This document shows, piece by piece, positions 23,805-32,288 of a DNA stretch of 64,000 nt. Numbering within the stretch: the first letter of the stretch is position 1; each line of letters starts with the position of its first letter. Source of the DNA: DP-36 sp036004365 (GTDB taxonomy: Bacteria > Desulfobacterota > Binatia > UBA9968); assembly GCA_036004365.1 (NCBI GenBank), contig DASYRN010000030.1, positions 17,681 through 81,680 on the forward strand, read 5' to 3'. Position numbers and translations under genes: made by a program. The notes under the pieces are model-generated. The model did not search any database. It saw only the letters and a list, made by a program, of their open reading frames with translations, and had not been told where the DNA came from.

Positions 23805-25241
23805 TTAGATCCACAGACCGGCAGGAATCTTCGCTGGCTCCCTGCGGATCTCGCCACAGGTCGCCGGAGTCGGAAAGAGCTTCGCCGGGTTGAAGCGGCT
23901 TTCGGGATCGAAAGCGCGCCGCACACGCATCATGGCCTCCAGATCTTCACTGTTAAATAGCAATCCGATGTAGGCCTTTTTCTCGATGCCGATGCCGTGT
24001 TCGCCGGTGATGCTGCCACCAAGCTCGATACATGCCTTTACGATGAGTCCGCCGGCTTCGATGACGCGATCCAGCTCACCCGGCGTGCGCATGTCGAAAA
24101 GGATGTTGGGGTGCAGATTGCCGTCGCCTGCGTGAAAGACATTGGCCACCTGCAGGCTGTAGCGTTGGCTGATTTCCGCGATTCGCCTCATAATCTCAGG
24201 CAACCGGCTGCGCGGCACAACTCCATCCTGGACATAATAATTGGGCGCGAGCAGACCCAGAGCGCCAAACGCTCCTTTGCGACCTTTCCATAAGAGCTGG
24301 CGCTCGGCTTCGTCCTTGGCAAGTCTAACCTCGCGTGCGCGGTTTTTGGTGCAGATGGACTCAACGAGCGCCATCGCTTGTTCGGTGTGCTCGCGCACGC
24401 CCTCTATCTCGACAAGCAAGACTGCGGCTGCGTCCCTCGGGTAGCCGCACGGAGCACCTCTCTCCACCGCCTCGATCGTCAGTCGATCCATCATTTCGAG
24501 GGCGGCGGGAATGATCCCCGCGGCAGTGATATCGACGACGGTTTGCGTCGCCCGATCCGTTTGGTCAAAGATCGCCAGCAGCGTGCGCACCGATTCGCGC
24601 GTTCTCATCAGGCGCACCGCCGCTTTGGTGACGATCCCCATCGTCCCCTCGGAGCCGACAAAGACACCACAGAGGTCGTAGCCTGGCGAGTCAGGAACCA
24701 TGCCGCCGAGCCAGACGACTTGGCCATCATCAAGGACCACCTCGATGCCGAGGACATGATTCGTGGTCACACCGTAGGCGAGCGTGTGAGGGCCGCCGGA
24801 ATTGTTCGCTATATTACCACCAATAGAACAAGCGGCTTGGCTGCTTGGGTCGGGCGCATAGAAGAAGCCGTCCTTTAGTAGGCTCTTGGTCACATCGAGG
24901 TTGATCACACCTGGCTCGACGATGGCGAGGCTGTTTTTTAGATCGATTTCGAGGATGCGGTTGAGACGCGCCAACGATAGGACGATGCCGCCTTCGGCCG
25001 GAACCGCGCCGCCAGCAAGTCCAGTCCCTGAGCCGCGAGGAACGATGGGGACGTTGGCTCGCCGCGCCGCTTTGATCACGGCGGACACCTGCTCGACATC
25101 GCCGGGCAGCACGACGATCTCCGGCATGACCTGGAAGATCGAGCCGTCTTGCTCGTAGACGATGACATCTTCCTTCTCAATGAGCATGTAATGATCGCCC
25201 ACGATTCCACGCAGCTCCTGGATGAGGGCATCGCGGCTCAT
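23805..25241 (-). CDS. glcD: Glycolate dehydrogenase FAD-linked subunit GlcD
   Basis: 478 residues. The PCMH FAD-binding part is clear: VIKAARRANVPIVPRGSGTGLAGGAVPAEGGIVLSLARLNRILEID, LFYAPDPSSQAACSIGGNIANNSGGPHTLAYGVTTNHVLGIEVVLDDGQVVWLGG. The C-terminal lid contains VFHAGDGNLHPNILFD and GGSITGEHGIGIEKK with FDPESRFNPAKLFP. It oxidises glycolate (or D-lactate) to the 2-oxo acid. AGGAGG precedes ATG 25241. First gene of glcD-glcF-glcE. Confidence 0.93.
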   Translation of the reverse strand: MSRDALIQELRGIVGDHYMLIEKEDVIVYEQDGSIFQVMPEIVVLPGDVEQVSAVIKAARRANVPIVPRGSGTGLAGGAVPAEGGIVLSLARLNRILEIDLKNSLAIVEPGVINLDVTKSLLKDGFFYAPDPSSQAACSIGGNIANNSGGPHTLAYGVTTNHVLGIEVVLDDGQVVWLGGMVPDSPGYDLCGVFVGSEGTMGIVTKAAVRLMRTRESVRTLLAIFDQTDRATQTVVDITAAGIIPAALEMMDRLTIEAVERGAPCGYPRDAAAVLLVEIEGVREHTEQAMALVESICTKNRAREVRLAKDEAERQLLWKGRKGAFGALGLLAPNYYVQDGVVPRSRLPEIMRRIAEISQRYSLQVANVFHAGDGNLHPNILFDMRTPGELDRVIEAGGLIVKACIELGGSITGEHGIGIEKKAYIGLLFNSEDLEAMMRVRRAFDPESRFNPAKLFPTPATCGEIRREPAKIPAGLWI

Positions 25242-25413
25242 TCTTTAGAATCCTCCTGGTCGAATGCCAGGATTGAGCTTGAAGGAAGGTTACTGACGAA
25301 CATGAAAGAAGCCTATCCGAGGGCAAGATGGGGCGCAAGCAGATGTACTCGATCGCAACGTTTGAGACAGGGAAGGATAGTTGGTCGCCAACAACGGGAG
25401 CTCATCGACGACA

Positions 25414-27576
25414 TCAGGGAGTCGCCTGGACCTCAAGGGCGCCGAGCCGCTCCTTGCCCTCGGACAACATGGGCAGATCCGAGTCGGCATCTTTCCAAAA
25501 ATGCAGAAAGCGTCGGTAAGCTTCGCTTGCGGCACGGAAGTCTTGATTCTCCTCGCACAGCAAGCCGAGACGATAGTGAAACTGGATCATGTGTGGGGAG
25601 GAGTGTCGTTCGGACTCCAGGGCCTTCCGGTAACAAGCAATCGCATTGTCCCGGTCTCCCTTGAAGGTATAAGTCTCCGCAAGAGCCCCCATGTAAACGC
25701 GGTGGTATCTTCTGCGTGCAACAAGCATGGCCTTTTCCAGCCACGTGATAGCCTTCTCATGATCTCCACGGGTGCGGTCGAGCATTGCAACTAAGAACAG
25801 GTAGTCGGCATTCTCCTCCCGAGACTTGCTACTCAACGTGAGTAGCTCGTTGGCGATCTGCTCGCCCTCCTCAAACCGTTTCATACCGGCGTAGGTCAGG
25901 CCGAGCCCCACCTTGGCATCGACACTGGAGGAATCGATCGCGAGGGCGCGCTGGTAGGCTTGCAGGCCCTGCTCATAGTTTCCCCTCGAATGATGGAGAT
26001 CGCCGAGGTAAATCCAAGTCCAATCGAAGTCGGGAAGGAGCTCGGAAGTTCGTTGGAGCTGAGCGATCGCCGCGCGATACCGGCCCGCTTTTTCGTAAGT
26101 GGCCGCTAGTTGAATGAGAGCCTTGGGGTGGAAGGGATCGAGCCTTAAGGCCGTTTGATACTCGGCGATCGCCTCCTCGAGCTGGTCACGATGATAGTAA
26201 ACATCCCCTAGGCTATCATGGGCATGGGCGTGGTTAGGATCCAAGAGGAGGACTCGCCTCATGGCTCCCTCCTCCCGGTCCCAGTCCTCTCGCATTTCAT
26301 AAACGAAGCCGAGGGCGAAATGGGCTGCTGGCAGGCGTTGGTCGATGCCCAATGCTTTGAGCGCTGCTTCCTCAGCCTTGCCGAGCCACATCGCCTTCTC
26401 GTCCCAACCTCTATTGATGAATTGCGCATAGCAAAGGGAAAGGCCGGCGTAAGCCAGGGCATAATTCGGGTCCAGCTCCAGAGCTTTGAGGTACATCTCG
26501 ATGGCGGCCCGGTTTCCTCCTCTTGTGTACTGATAGAAAAGATGCCTGCCGCGGGAGTAGTAGTCGTAGGCCTCAATGCTCTGAGTGGGAATGGCCGAGA
26601 GCTGGACTCTCTCGGCCTCACTGAGGTTCACTCTGAGAGCCTCTGCAATCTTCTCGGAGACCTCGTCTTGGATCTCGAACAGATCATCTAAGTTGCGATC
26701 GTACACTTCAGACCAGAGGTGAAAGCCGTCCACGGCGTTGATGAGCTGGCCCGTGATCCGAAGCCGCTTGCCAAGCTTGCGCACGCTCCCTTCAAGAACG
26801 GACCCCACTCCTAATTCCCGCCCTACCTCCCGCGGGTCAATGCCGGTTCCCTTGTAGCGGAGGACAGTGCTGCGGGAGGCGACTTTGAGCTCCCGGATCT
26901 TCGAGAGGCGGGTGATGATCTCCTCGGTCATTCCGTCGCTAAAGTACTCGTTCTCCGGATCGGAGCTCATGTTGTGGAACGGGAGAACGGCGATCGACCT
27001 CACGCCGGTGCGGGTTTCCGGGGACTTGGGCTCACCCGCTGCTTCACTGGGCACCAGATCGTAGATCCTGATTGGCTCTTTGATGTTGCGGAGCTGTCTC
27101 TCTCCGAGATCTCGGAAGGAGAGGCCTTTCTGGTTGCGGACCTGTTGGTAGACCTCGCCGGAGATGTAAACGCCTCCCGGCGGGACCAGGGGCTCGATGC
27201 GGCTGGCGACATTGACCCCGCTGCCAAAGAGGTGCTGGCCCTCCTGTAACAGGTCTCCAAGGTGGATGCCAATGCGAGCCAGGAGCGGCTGGCCGCCTTC
27301 GTCGCGCCGATTGCGGGCAGCTAGCTCTTTCTGGAAGGCGGACGCGGAGCGGACGGCTTGCACGGCGCTGCTGAAGGCCGCAAAAAAACCGTCCCCAACG
27401 GTGTCGATGATTTCTCCCGAGTGGTCTTGAATGGTTTTGCCGGCGATCTGCCGGTATTCCCCGAGGAGCTGGAGAGCCTGGGTTTCGCTCTCCTCCATGA
27501 GGTGGCTATAGCCCACCATGTCGCAGAACACGATTGCTGCGAGGCGCCGCTGAGTGTCGGGGGTTTTGTCAATCAA
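25414..27576 (-). CDS. Class III adenylate/guanylate cyclase with TolB-like and TPR domains
   Basis: 720 residues. Residues 11-170: cyclase catalytic domain (AAIVFCDMVGYSHLMEESETQAL, GEIIDTVGDGFFAAF, ARIGIHLGDLL, GSGVNVASRIEPLVPPGGVYISGEVYQQV); the metal Asp residues are in FCDMVG and TVGDGFF. Residues about 190-310: TolB-like NTP-hydrolase-type segment (IAVLPFHNMSSDPENEYFSDGMTEEIITRLSKI). The rest: about ten TPRs (ANPYALAYAGLSL-type). Such multi-domain cyclases are common in soil alpha/beta-proteobacteria and related lineages. TTG start at 27576. Divergent from dctP. Confidence 0.88.
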   Translation of the reverse strand: MIDKTPDTQRRLAAIVFCDMVGYSHLMEESETQALQLLGEYRQIAGKTIQDHSGEIIDTVGDGFFAAFSSAVQAVRSASAFQKELAARNRRDEGGQPLLARIGIHLGDLLQEGQHLFGSGVNVASRIEPLVPPGGVYISGEVYQQVRNQKGLSFRDLGERQLRNIKEPIRIYDLVPSEAAGEPKSPETRTGVRSIAVLPFHNMSSDPENEYFSDGMTEEIITRLSKIRELKVASRSTVLRYKGTGIDPREVGRELGVGSVLEGSVRKLGKRLRITGQLINAVDGFHLWSEVYDRNLDDLFEIQDEVSEKIAEALRVNLSEAERVQLSAIPTQSIEAYDYYSRGRHLFYQYTRGGNRAAIEMYLKALELDPNYALAYAGLSLCYAQFINRGWDEKAMWLGKAEEAALKALGIDQRLPAAHFALGFVYEMREDWDREEGAMRRVLLLDPNHAHAHDSLGDVYYHRDQLEEAIAEYQTALRLDPFHPKALIQLAATYEKAGRYRAAIAQLQRTSELLPDFDWTWIYLGDLHHSRGNYEQGLQAYQRALAIDSSSVDAKVGLGLTYAGMKRFEEGEQIANELLTLSSKSREENADYLFLVAMLDRTRGDHEKAITWLEKAMLVARRRYHRVYMGALAETYTFKGDRDNAIACYRKALESERHSSPHMIQFHYRLGLLCEENQDFRAASEAYRRFLHFWKDADSDLPMLSEGKERLGALEVQATP

Positions 27577-27828
27577 TTTTCTACGACTCCAATCTTGCTT
27601 CCTCTGCTCTAGAGGCTGCCCTGTTCTCCGATCTGGAGCGGCCGCGCCGGGTCGGTTACTGTGCGCCGGTGGGAGCGTCGAAAGGATAGCGGATGCTACA
27701 GCGCGGATGAAGCGCCAGTCAAGTCTAAAGTAGGGGGTCCCTCCTCTGCTGCTAGAACGCCTCCCTTGTCCCCTGAATTTTTCTCACCTGTATCTGGTTC
27801 AGAGGATGTAAGGGGGTGTCAATAGGGA
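27577..27828. other. Intergenic region between cyclase and dctP
   Basis: Between the divergent cyclase and TRAP operon genes. It holds no gene. On the + strand the dctP promoter and direct repeats begin at 27829; nothing on the minus strand is strong enough to name as a cyclase promoter. Confidence 0.4.
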
Positions 27829-27857
27829 TTGACGCGAATCTGCAAAATATATATAAG
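27829..27857 (+). promoter_or_regulatory. Sigma-70 promoter of the dctPQM operon
   Basis: TTGACG 27829-27834, 17-bp spacer, TATAAG 27852-27857; transcription would start near 27864, about 58 nt before the dctP ATG. Both hexamers are near consensus. Confidence 0.65.
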
Positions 27858-27878
27858 CATGTGGCGCAATGTTGCATG

Positions 27879-27907
27879 CCAGTTACGGATATTACATACC
27901 AGTTACG
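27879..27907. promoter_or_regulatory. Two 9-bp direct repeats CCAGTTACG, 20 bp apart
   Basis: CCAGTTACG at 27879-27887 and again at 27899-27907 (extended match AT[G/A]CCAGTTACG). The 20-bp period is about two helical turns. They lie just downstream of the predicted start of transcription and directly before the ribosome site: a place for a repressor or an RNA-binding regulator. Confidence 0.5.
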
Positions 27908-27921
27908 AAAGGAGAAGGACC

Positions 27922-29133
27922 ATGACTGATCGAAAGAAAGTCCAGGAACAAGGCGCTGAGAAGATCTCACGCCGGAATGTCCTTAAGGCTGCGGTTGCTG
28001 CAGGAGGTGCGGCGGCGCTTGGCTTCCCGGCGATCGTGAAGGCGCAGGGACCGACCACGATGCGCTGGCAGAGTACCTGGCCGCAGAAAGATATCTTTCA
28101 TGAGTATGCTCTCGACTTCGCCAAGAAGGTCAACGACATGACCGGCGGCGACCTCAAGATCGAGGTGCTGCCTGCCGGCGCGGTCGTGCCGGCCTTCGGC
28201 CTGCTCGACGCCGTGTCAAAGGGCACGCTCGACGGCGGTCACGGCGTCCTCGTGTATCATTACGGCAAGAGCACGGCGCTTGCGCTCTGGGGGTCGAGTC
28301 CTGCTTACGGCATGGACGCCAACATGCTGCTCGCCTGGCACAAGTACGGCGGCGGCAAGGAGCTGCTCGAGAAGCTCTACAAATCGCTTAATGCCAACGT
28401 CGTTTCCTTCCCGTACGGTCCAATGCCGACCCAGCCGCTCGGCTGGTACAAGAAGGTGATCACCAAACCGGACGACTTCAAGGGTATGAAGTTCCGCACC
28501 GTTGGCATCTCGATTGACCTTTTCACCGGCCTCGGCGCGGCTGTGAACGCGCTGCCCGGCGGCGAGATCGTGCCGGCGTTGGACCGTGGTCTGATCGAGG
28601 CGGCGGAGTTCAACAACGCGTCCTCCGACCGTGTCCTCGGCTTCCCCGACGTCTCCAAGATTTGTATGTTGCAAAGCTACCACCAGAACGCCGAACAGTT
28701 CGAGATCCTGTTTAACAAGACCAAGTTCGACGCGCTGCCGGAGAAGATGAGGGCGATCATCGCATACGCCGTGGAGGCTGCTTCCCAGGATATGTCGTGG
28801 AAAGCGATCGACCGCTACTCGAAAGACTACATCGAAATGCAAACCAAAGATAAAGTGAGGTTCTATAAGACGCCGGATTCGGTGCTGCAGAAGCAGCTCG
28901 TCGTCTTCGACGAGGTCGAGGCGAAGTATTCCGGGCAGAACCCGATGTTCAAGGAGATCGCCGAATCGCAGCGCAAGTTCGCAGAGCGAGCGGTGAAGTG
29001 GGACCTCGACACCAATGTCAGCCGCCGCATGGCCTACAACCACTACTTCGCCAAGAAAGCCGCCAAGCCGGCAGCCAAGGGCGCGGCCCCGGCGGACAAG
29101 CCAGCTGCCAAACCGGAGCCCAAGAAGAGCTAG
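27922..29133 (+). CDS. dctP: TRAP transporter solute-binding protein DctP
   Basis: 403 residues from ATG 27922 (GAAAGGAGAAGG upstream). Tat signal ISRRNVLKAAVAAGGAAALGFPAIVKAQG with twin arginines. Then TRAP-binding fold: TMRWQSTWPQKDIFHEYALDFAKKVNDMTGGDLKIEVLPAGAVVPAFGLLDAVSKGTLDGGHG and GWYKKVITKPDDFKGMKFRTVGISIDLFTGLGAAVNALPGGEIVPALDRGLIEAAEFNNASSDRVLG, with the conserved ligand-binding Arg in KFRT. The last 25 residues are an Ala/Lys/Pro tail (AAKPAAKGAAPADKPAAKPEPKKS), unusual for DctP. Binds carboxylate solute; specificity unknown (this subfamily often binds mannitol/chloroaromatic or lactate-type acids). Confidence 0.92.
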   Translation: MTDRKKVQEQGAEKISRRNVLKAAVAAGGAAALGFPAIVKAQGPTTMRWQSTWPQKDIFHEYALDFAKKVNDMTGGDLKIEVLPAGAVVPAFGLLDAVSKGTLDGGHGVLVYHYGKSTALALWGSSPAYGMDANMLLAWHKYGGGKELLEKLYKSLNANVVSFPYGPMPTQPLGWYKKVITKPDDFKGMKFRTVGISIDLFTGLGAAVNALPGGEIVPALDRGLIEAAEFNNASSDRVLGFPDVSKICMLQSYHQNAEQFEILFNKTKFDALPEKMRAIIAYAVEAASQDMSWKAIDRYSKDYIEMQTKDKVRFYKTPDSVLQKQLVVFDEVEAKYSGQNPMFKEIAESQRKFAERAVKWDLDTNVSRRMAYNHYFAKKAAKPAAKGAAPADKPAAKPEPKKS

Positions 29134-29161
29134 CCGCTCGGTGGCGCATCCCAGCTATCCC

Positions 29162-29193
29162 GCCAGCCATCCGCCACATGGCGGATGGCTGGC
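29162..29193 (+). promoter_or_regulatory. Perfect 14-bp hairpin between dctP and dctQ
   Basis: GCCAGCCATCCGCC (29162-29175), loop ACAT (29176-29179), GGCGGATGGCTGGC (29180-29193). The 3' arm contains the ATG at 29185, and another ATG (29178) begins in the loop. Followed by CTCTTTT. In TRAP operons a hairpin here could stabilise the dctP mRNA (more binding protein than permease) or partially terminate; alternatively it shields the dctQ start. Confidence 0.7.
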
Positions 29194-29916
29194 CTCTTTT
29201 ATACGGCGATGAACGCCTGGGGTCTGTTCCAAACAATCGACAAGGTCAGCTACTGGTCGGGCAAGGCCTTCGCATGGCTGATTGTGGCGCTGACCTTTGT
29301 GGTCTCCGTCGAGGTCTTCAAGCGCTACATCCTGAACGCGCCGACCGCCTGGATCTTCGACCTCAACAACATGCTATATGGCACCCTCTTCATGATGTGC
29401 GGCGCCTACACCTTGGCGCTGAGCGCGCACGTGCGCGCCGACTTCGTCTACATCTATCTGCGTCCGCGCGGCCAGGCGGCTCTCGACCTGGCGCTGTACT
29501 TACTCTTCTTTATCCCGGGCATCCTGGGGCTCATCTATGCGGGTTACGGTTACGCCGCCGACTCCTGGCGCATCGGGGAGCACTCGACCGTGACTGCGGA
29601 GGGGCCGCCCATCTACCACTTCAAATCGGTGATCCCGATCGCGGGCGCGCTGGTGATGATCCAAGGATTAGCCGAGATCGTACGTTGCATCGAGTGCCTG
29701 CGCACCGGCGCCTGGCCCGCGCGGCTGGAAGACGTCGAAGAGATCGACGTTATCGACACGCAGCTCTCGCACAGCGAGTACGTGGACGAAGAATCGCGCC
29801 AGGCCGCTATGCAGACGGCGCACGCGATCGACGAGGCCGCGCGCCATCGCAGCGTAATGGAAGAAGGTGTGGTGCACGAGAGAGCCGTCAAAGAGAGCGA
29901 GCAGAAGAAGCCGTGA
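29185..29916 (+). CDS. dctQ: TRAP transporter small permease DctQ
   Basis: 243 residues at most. Four membrane helices of DctQ: SGKAFAWLIVALTFVVSVEVFKRY, NNMLYGTLFMMCGAYTLALSAHVRADFVY, ALDLALYLLFFIPGILGLIYAGYG and FKSVIPIAGALVMIQGLAEIVRCI. The C-terminal ~65 residues (RLEDVEEIDVIDTQLSHSEY...VKESEQKKP) are a charged extension absent from typical DctQ. The start at 29185 lies inside a strong hairpin; ATG 29209 (MNAWGLF), outside it, may be the real start. Its stop overlaps the dctM GTG (GTGA). Confidence 0.88.
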   Translation: MAGLFYTAMNAWGLFQTIDKVSYWSGKAFAWLIVALTFVVSVEVFKRYILNAPTAWIFDLNNMLYGTLFMMCGAYTLALSAHVRADFVYIYLRPRGQAALDLALYLLFFIPGILGLIYAGYGYAADSWRIGEHSTVTAEGPPIYHFKSVIPIAGALVMIQGLAEIVRCIECLRTGAWPARLEDVEEIDVIDTQLSHSEYVDEESRQAAMQTAHAIDEAARHRSVMEEGVVHERAVKESEQKKP

Positions 29917-31961
29917 GCGATCCGTCACTCGGTCTGATGATGCTGGGGCTCATCGTGATCGCGATCATGATGGGCTTCCCGACCGCGTTCACCTTGATGG
30001 GCCTCGGGATGATCTTCGGCTACCTTGCCTTCTGGTACCCGGGCCAGCACTGGTACGACAACCGGATCTTCGACCTGATCGTGCAAAGGACCTACGGGGT
30101 GATGACCAACGACACCCTGCTGTCGGTTCCGCTGTTCGTCTTCATGGGTTACATCATGGAGCGGGCGGCGCTCGTTGACAGGATGTTCCACAGCGTGCAG
30201 CTAGCGTTCCGCCGGGTGCCCGCGTCGCTTGCCGTGACGACGCTCCTGGTGTGCGCGTTCTGGGGCATTGCCTCCGGCATCGTCGGCGCCGTCGTGGTCC
30301 TCATGGGCGTGATCGCGTTGCGTCCGATGCTGAACGCCGGCTACGACGTGCGGCTCGCCTCAGGGGCAATCACTGCGGGCGGCACGCTCGGCATCCTCAT
30401 CCCGCCCTCGGTGATGCTGATCGTCTACGCGGCCGTGGCCGGACAGTCGATCGTGAAGCTCTACGCGGCGGCGATGATCCCGGGGTTCTTTCTGACATTC
30501 CTCTATCTCGTCTACATCCTCGGCTGGGCAATCATAAATCCAAAAATCGCGCCGAAGTTGCCGGCGGACAAGTACCGCCTCGTGGTGCCGGAATGGATTC
30601 AGCAACTCGAGCGCGGCCGGGCCAAGCGGGTGGTCGGCGGCCTCATCGCCACCCTGTTCCGACCCGGGCTGCTGCGCGGCGCGACGGCGCCAGACGGCCG
30701 CCCGGCAGGCTACGGCCTCATCCTCAAGAATGTGTTGGCGCTCATGGTGCCGCTGGCGCTGACGGTCGGCACGTTCGGCACAGCCTGGTGGTACGTCGTC
30801 ATCTACAACGCGCCGACAGCGACGACTGCGCTGGCCGGGCCCCCAGCGGAGACTGTCACGGCGCCACCAGCCACAGCACCTACCCCTACCCAGTCCGAGG
30901 CGCTTCAAGAGGAGAAACCCCAGGAACTTGGGGAGGCGGAGTCCGAGGTGCAGAGTACCGAGGCCCCGCGGGCGGCGGACGTGCCGCCCGAGGAGATGGG
31001 TTCCGTAACTGAGTCGGGCGTGTCGGGAGCGAGCAAGGTCCCCGCGCACTTCTACCAGTGGTTCTGGGGATTGGCTACGTTCTCTACGCTTCTGCTCGCG
31101 ATCTACTATTGGCGCATGGACGGCGAACAGTTCGAGATCTTGAAGGAGCTGTCGGCGTCGGTGGTGCCGCTTGGGGTGCTCACCGTTGTGGTGCTCGCGG
31201 TGATCCTGTTCGGGATCACGACTGCGACAGAGTCGGCGGCAGTGGGGGCCCTTGGCGCGCTCTATCTGGCGGTCATGGCCAAGTACCCGCGTCAGGTCGG
31301 GTGGTGGAGTCTCGCCGGCGTGGTCGTCGGCGTCGTGCTCGGTTGGGCGCACGCGGATTTTGTGGAGCTGCTTGTGTCGGGATCGCTCGGGGGCACGTTC
31401 TTGGGCACGGTCGTGCCGGGGCTCTGGAACCTCAGGACCTCGCCGGAGCTGCGCGAGAACATGAAGCAATCGGTCTTCCTCACCGCGAAAACGACGGCCA
31501 TGGTGTGCTGGCTCTTCGTGGGCTCGGCGCTCTTCTCCGCCGTGTTTGCGCTGCACGGCGGCCAGGGACTGGTCGAGCGGTGGGTGCTCGGCATGAACCT
31601 GTCGCCGCTCGGGTTCCAATTCGTGGCGCAGATGATTATTTTCCTGCTGGGCTGGCCGCTCGAGTGGACCGAGATCATCGTGATCTTTTGCCCCATCTTC
31701 ATTCCGTTGTTGAGCCACTTTCAAATAGACCCGATACTGTTCGGCACTATGGTGGCGGTGAATCTCCAGGCGGCCTTCCTGTCGCCGCCAGTGGCGATGT
31801 CGGCGTTCTACTTGAAGGGCGTGGCCCCGAAGCACGTCACGCTCAACCAGATCTTTGCCGGCATGATGCCGTACATGATCATCGTCTGTATCTGCCTCGC
31901 GTTCATGTACATATGGCCCGGCATGACGCTCTGGTTGCCGGAGTTCCTCTACGGTGGTTAG
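29913..31961 (+). CDS. dctM: TRAP transporter large permease DctM, with a ~200-residue insertion
   Basis: 682 residues, GTG start 29913 overlapping dctQ. N-terminal half of DctM to about residue 215: GFPTAFTLMGLGMIFGYLAFW, NDTLLSVPLFVFMGYIMERAAL, AFWGIASGIVGAVVVLMGVIALRPML, ITAGGTLGILIPPSVMLIVYA. Then an inserted block (about 215-415) with extra helices (272-298, 383-400) and a Pro/Ala/Glu-rich linker (303-375). The C-terminal half resumes at VILFGITTATESAAVGALGALYLA and ends ALHGGQGLVERWV...FLLGWPLEWTEIIVIFCPIFIPLL and QAAFLSPPVAMSAFYLKGVAP. Known DctM proteins are about 430 residues. Confidence 0.9.
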   Translation: MSDPSLGLMMLGLIVIAIMMGFPTAFTLMGLGMIFGYLAFWYPGQHWYDNRIFDLIVQRTYGVMTNDTLLSVPLFVFMGYIMERAALVDRMFHSVQLAFRRVPASLAVTTLLVCAFWGIASGIVGAVVVLMGVIALRPMLNAGYDVRLASGAITAGGTLGILIPPSVMLIVYAAVAGQSIVKLYAAAMIPGFFLTFLYLVYILGWAIINPKIAPKLPADKYRLVVPEWIQQLERGRAKRVVGGLIATLFRPGLLRGATAPDGRPAGYGLILKNVLALMVPLALTVGTFGTAWWYVVIYNAPTATTALAGPPAETVTAPPATAPTPTQSEALQEEKPQELGEAESEVQSTEAPRAADVPPEEMGSVTESGVSGASKVPAHFYQWFWGLATFSTLLLAIYYWRMDGEQFEILKELSASVVPLGVLTVVVLAVILFGITTATESAAVGALGALYLAVMAKYPRQVGWWSLAGVVVGVVLGWAHADFVELLVSGSLGGTFLGTVVPGLWNLRTSPELRENMKQSVFLTAKTTAMVCWLFVGSALFSAVFALHGGQGLVERWVLGMNLSPLGFQFVAQMIIFLLGWPLEWTEIIVIFCPIFIPLLSHFQIDPILFGTMVAVNLQAAFLSPPVAMSAFYLKGVAPKHVTLNQIFAGMMPYMIIVCICLAFMYIWPGMTLWLPEFLYGG

Positions 31962-32085
31962 TGCCGTGGCGAGAAGTGTCGCATCGCTGCGTTCTCGGTC
32001 GTCGGGCATCCTCAACGTACTAACCACGTACGCTTCCGGTGCCCTCCTCTCTCGGGCCTTGCGCTGCTCGCTTCTCGCCACGGCA
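31962..32085. repeat. 124-bp intergenic foldback element, copy A
   Basis: Starts at the base after the dctM TAG. Terminal inverted repeat TGCCGTGGCGAGAAG (31962-31976) / CTTCTCGCCACGGCA (32071-32085), perfect 15 bp. Core shared with copy B: TGCGTTCTCGGTCGTCGGGCATCC, an AACGTAC-TAACC-ACGTACGC palindromic centre, and CGGGCCTTG. No coding capacity. It could be a terminator/stabiliser of the dctPQM mRNA or a REP-like mobile palindrome. Confidence 0.85.
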
Positions 32086-32288
32086 AATGGCTGGACTTGG
32101 CGGAAGTCACACTTCGAATTGTAGAGACATATGTGGCCTTTTGTTTTGCACGTCATTCCCATGAAAGCGGGAATCCGGAGTCTCTCTCATACCTGGACTC
32201 CCGGCTTCAGCCTTAGGCTGATCCGTCCGAAGCCCTGTGGCGGATCCGCGGGAGTGACTATCTCTCTCTCCACCTACAGGAAACAGTG

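Noticed and set aside
28998..29912. Long N-terminal extension of the dctM frame
   Set aside because: This part overlaps dctP and dctQ in another frame and encodes low-complexity, Arg-rich sequence; the DctM family begins at GTG 29913.
30360..32162. 600-codon open frame antisense to dctM
   Set aside because: Arg/His/Glu-rich, no motif; an artefact of high third-position GC in dctM.
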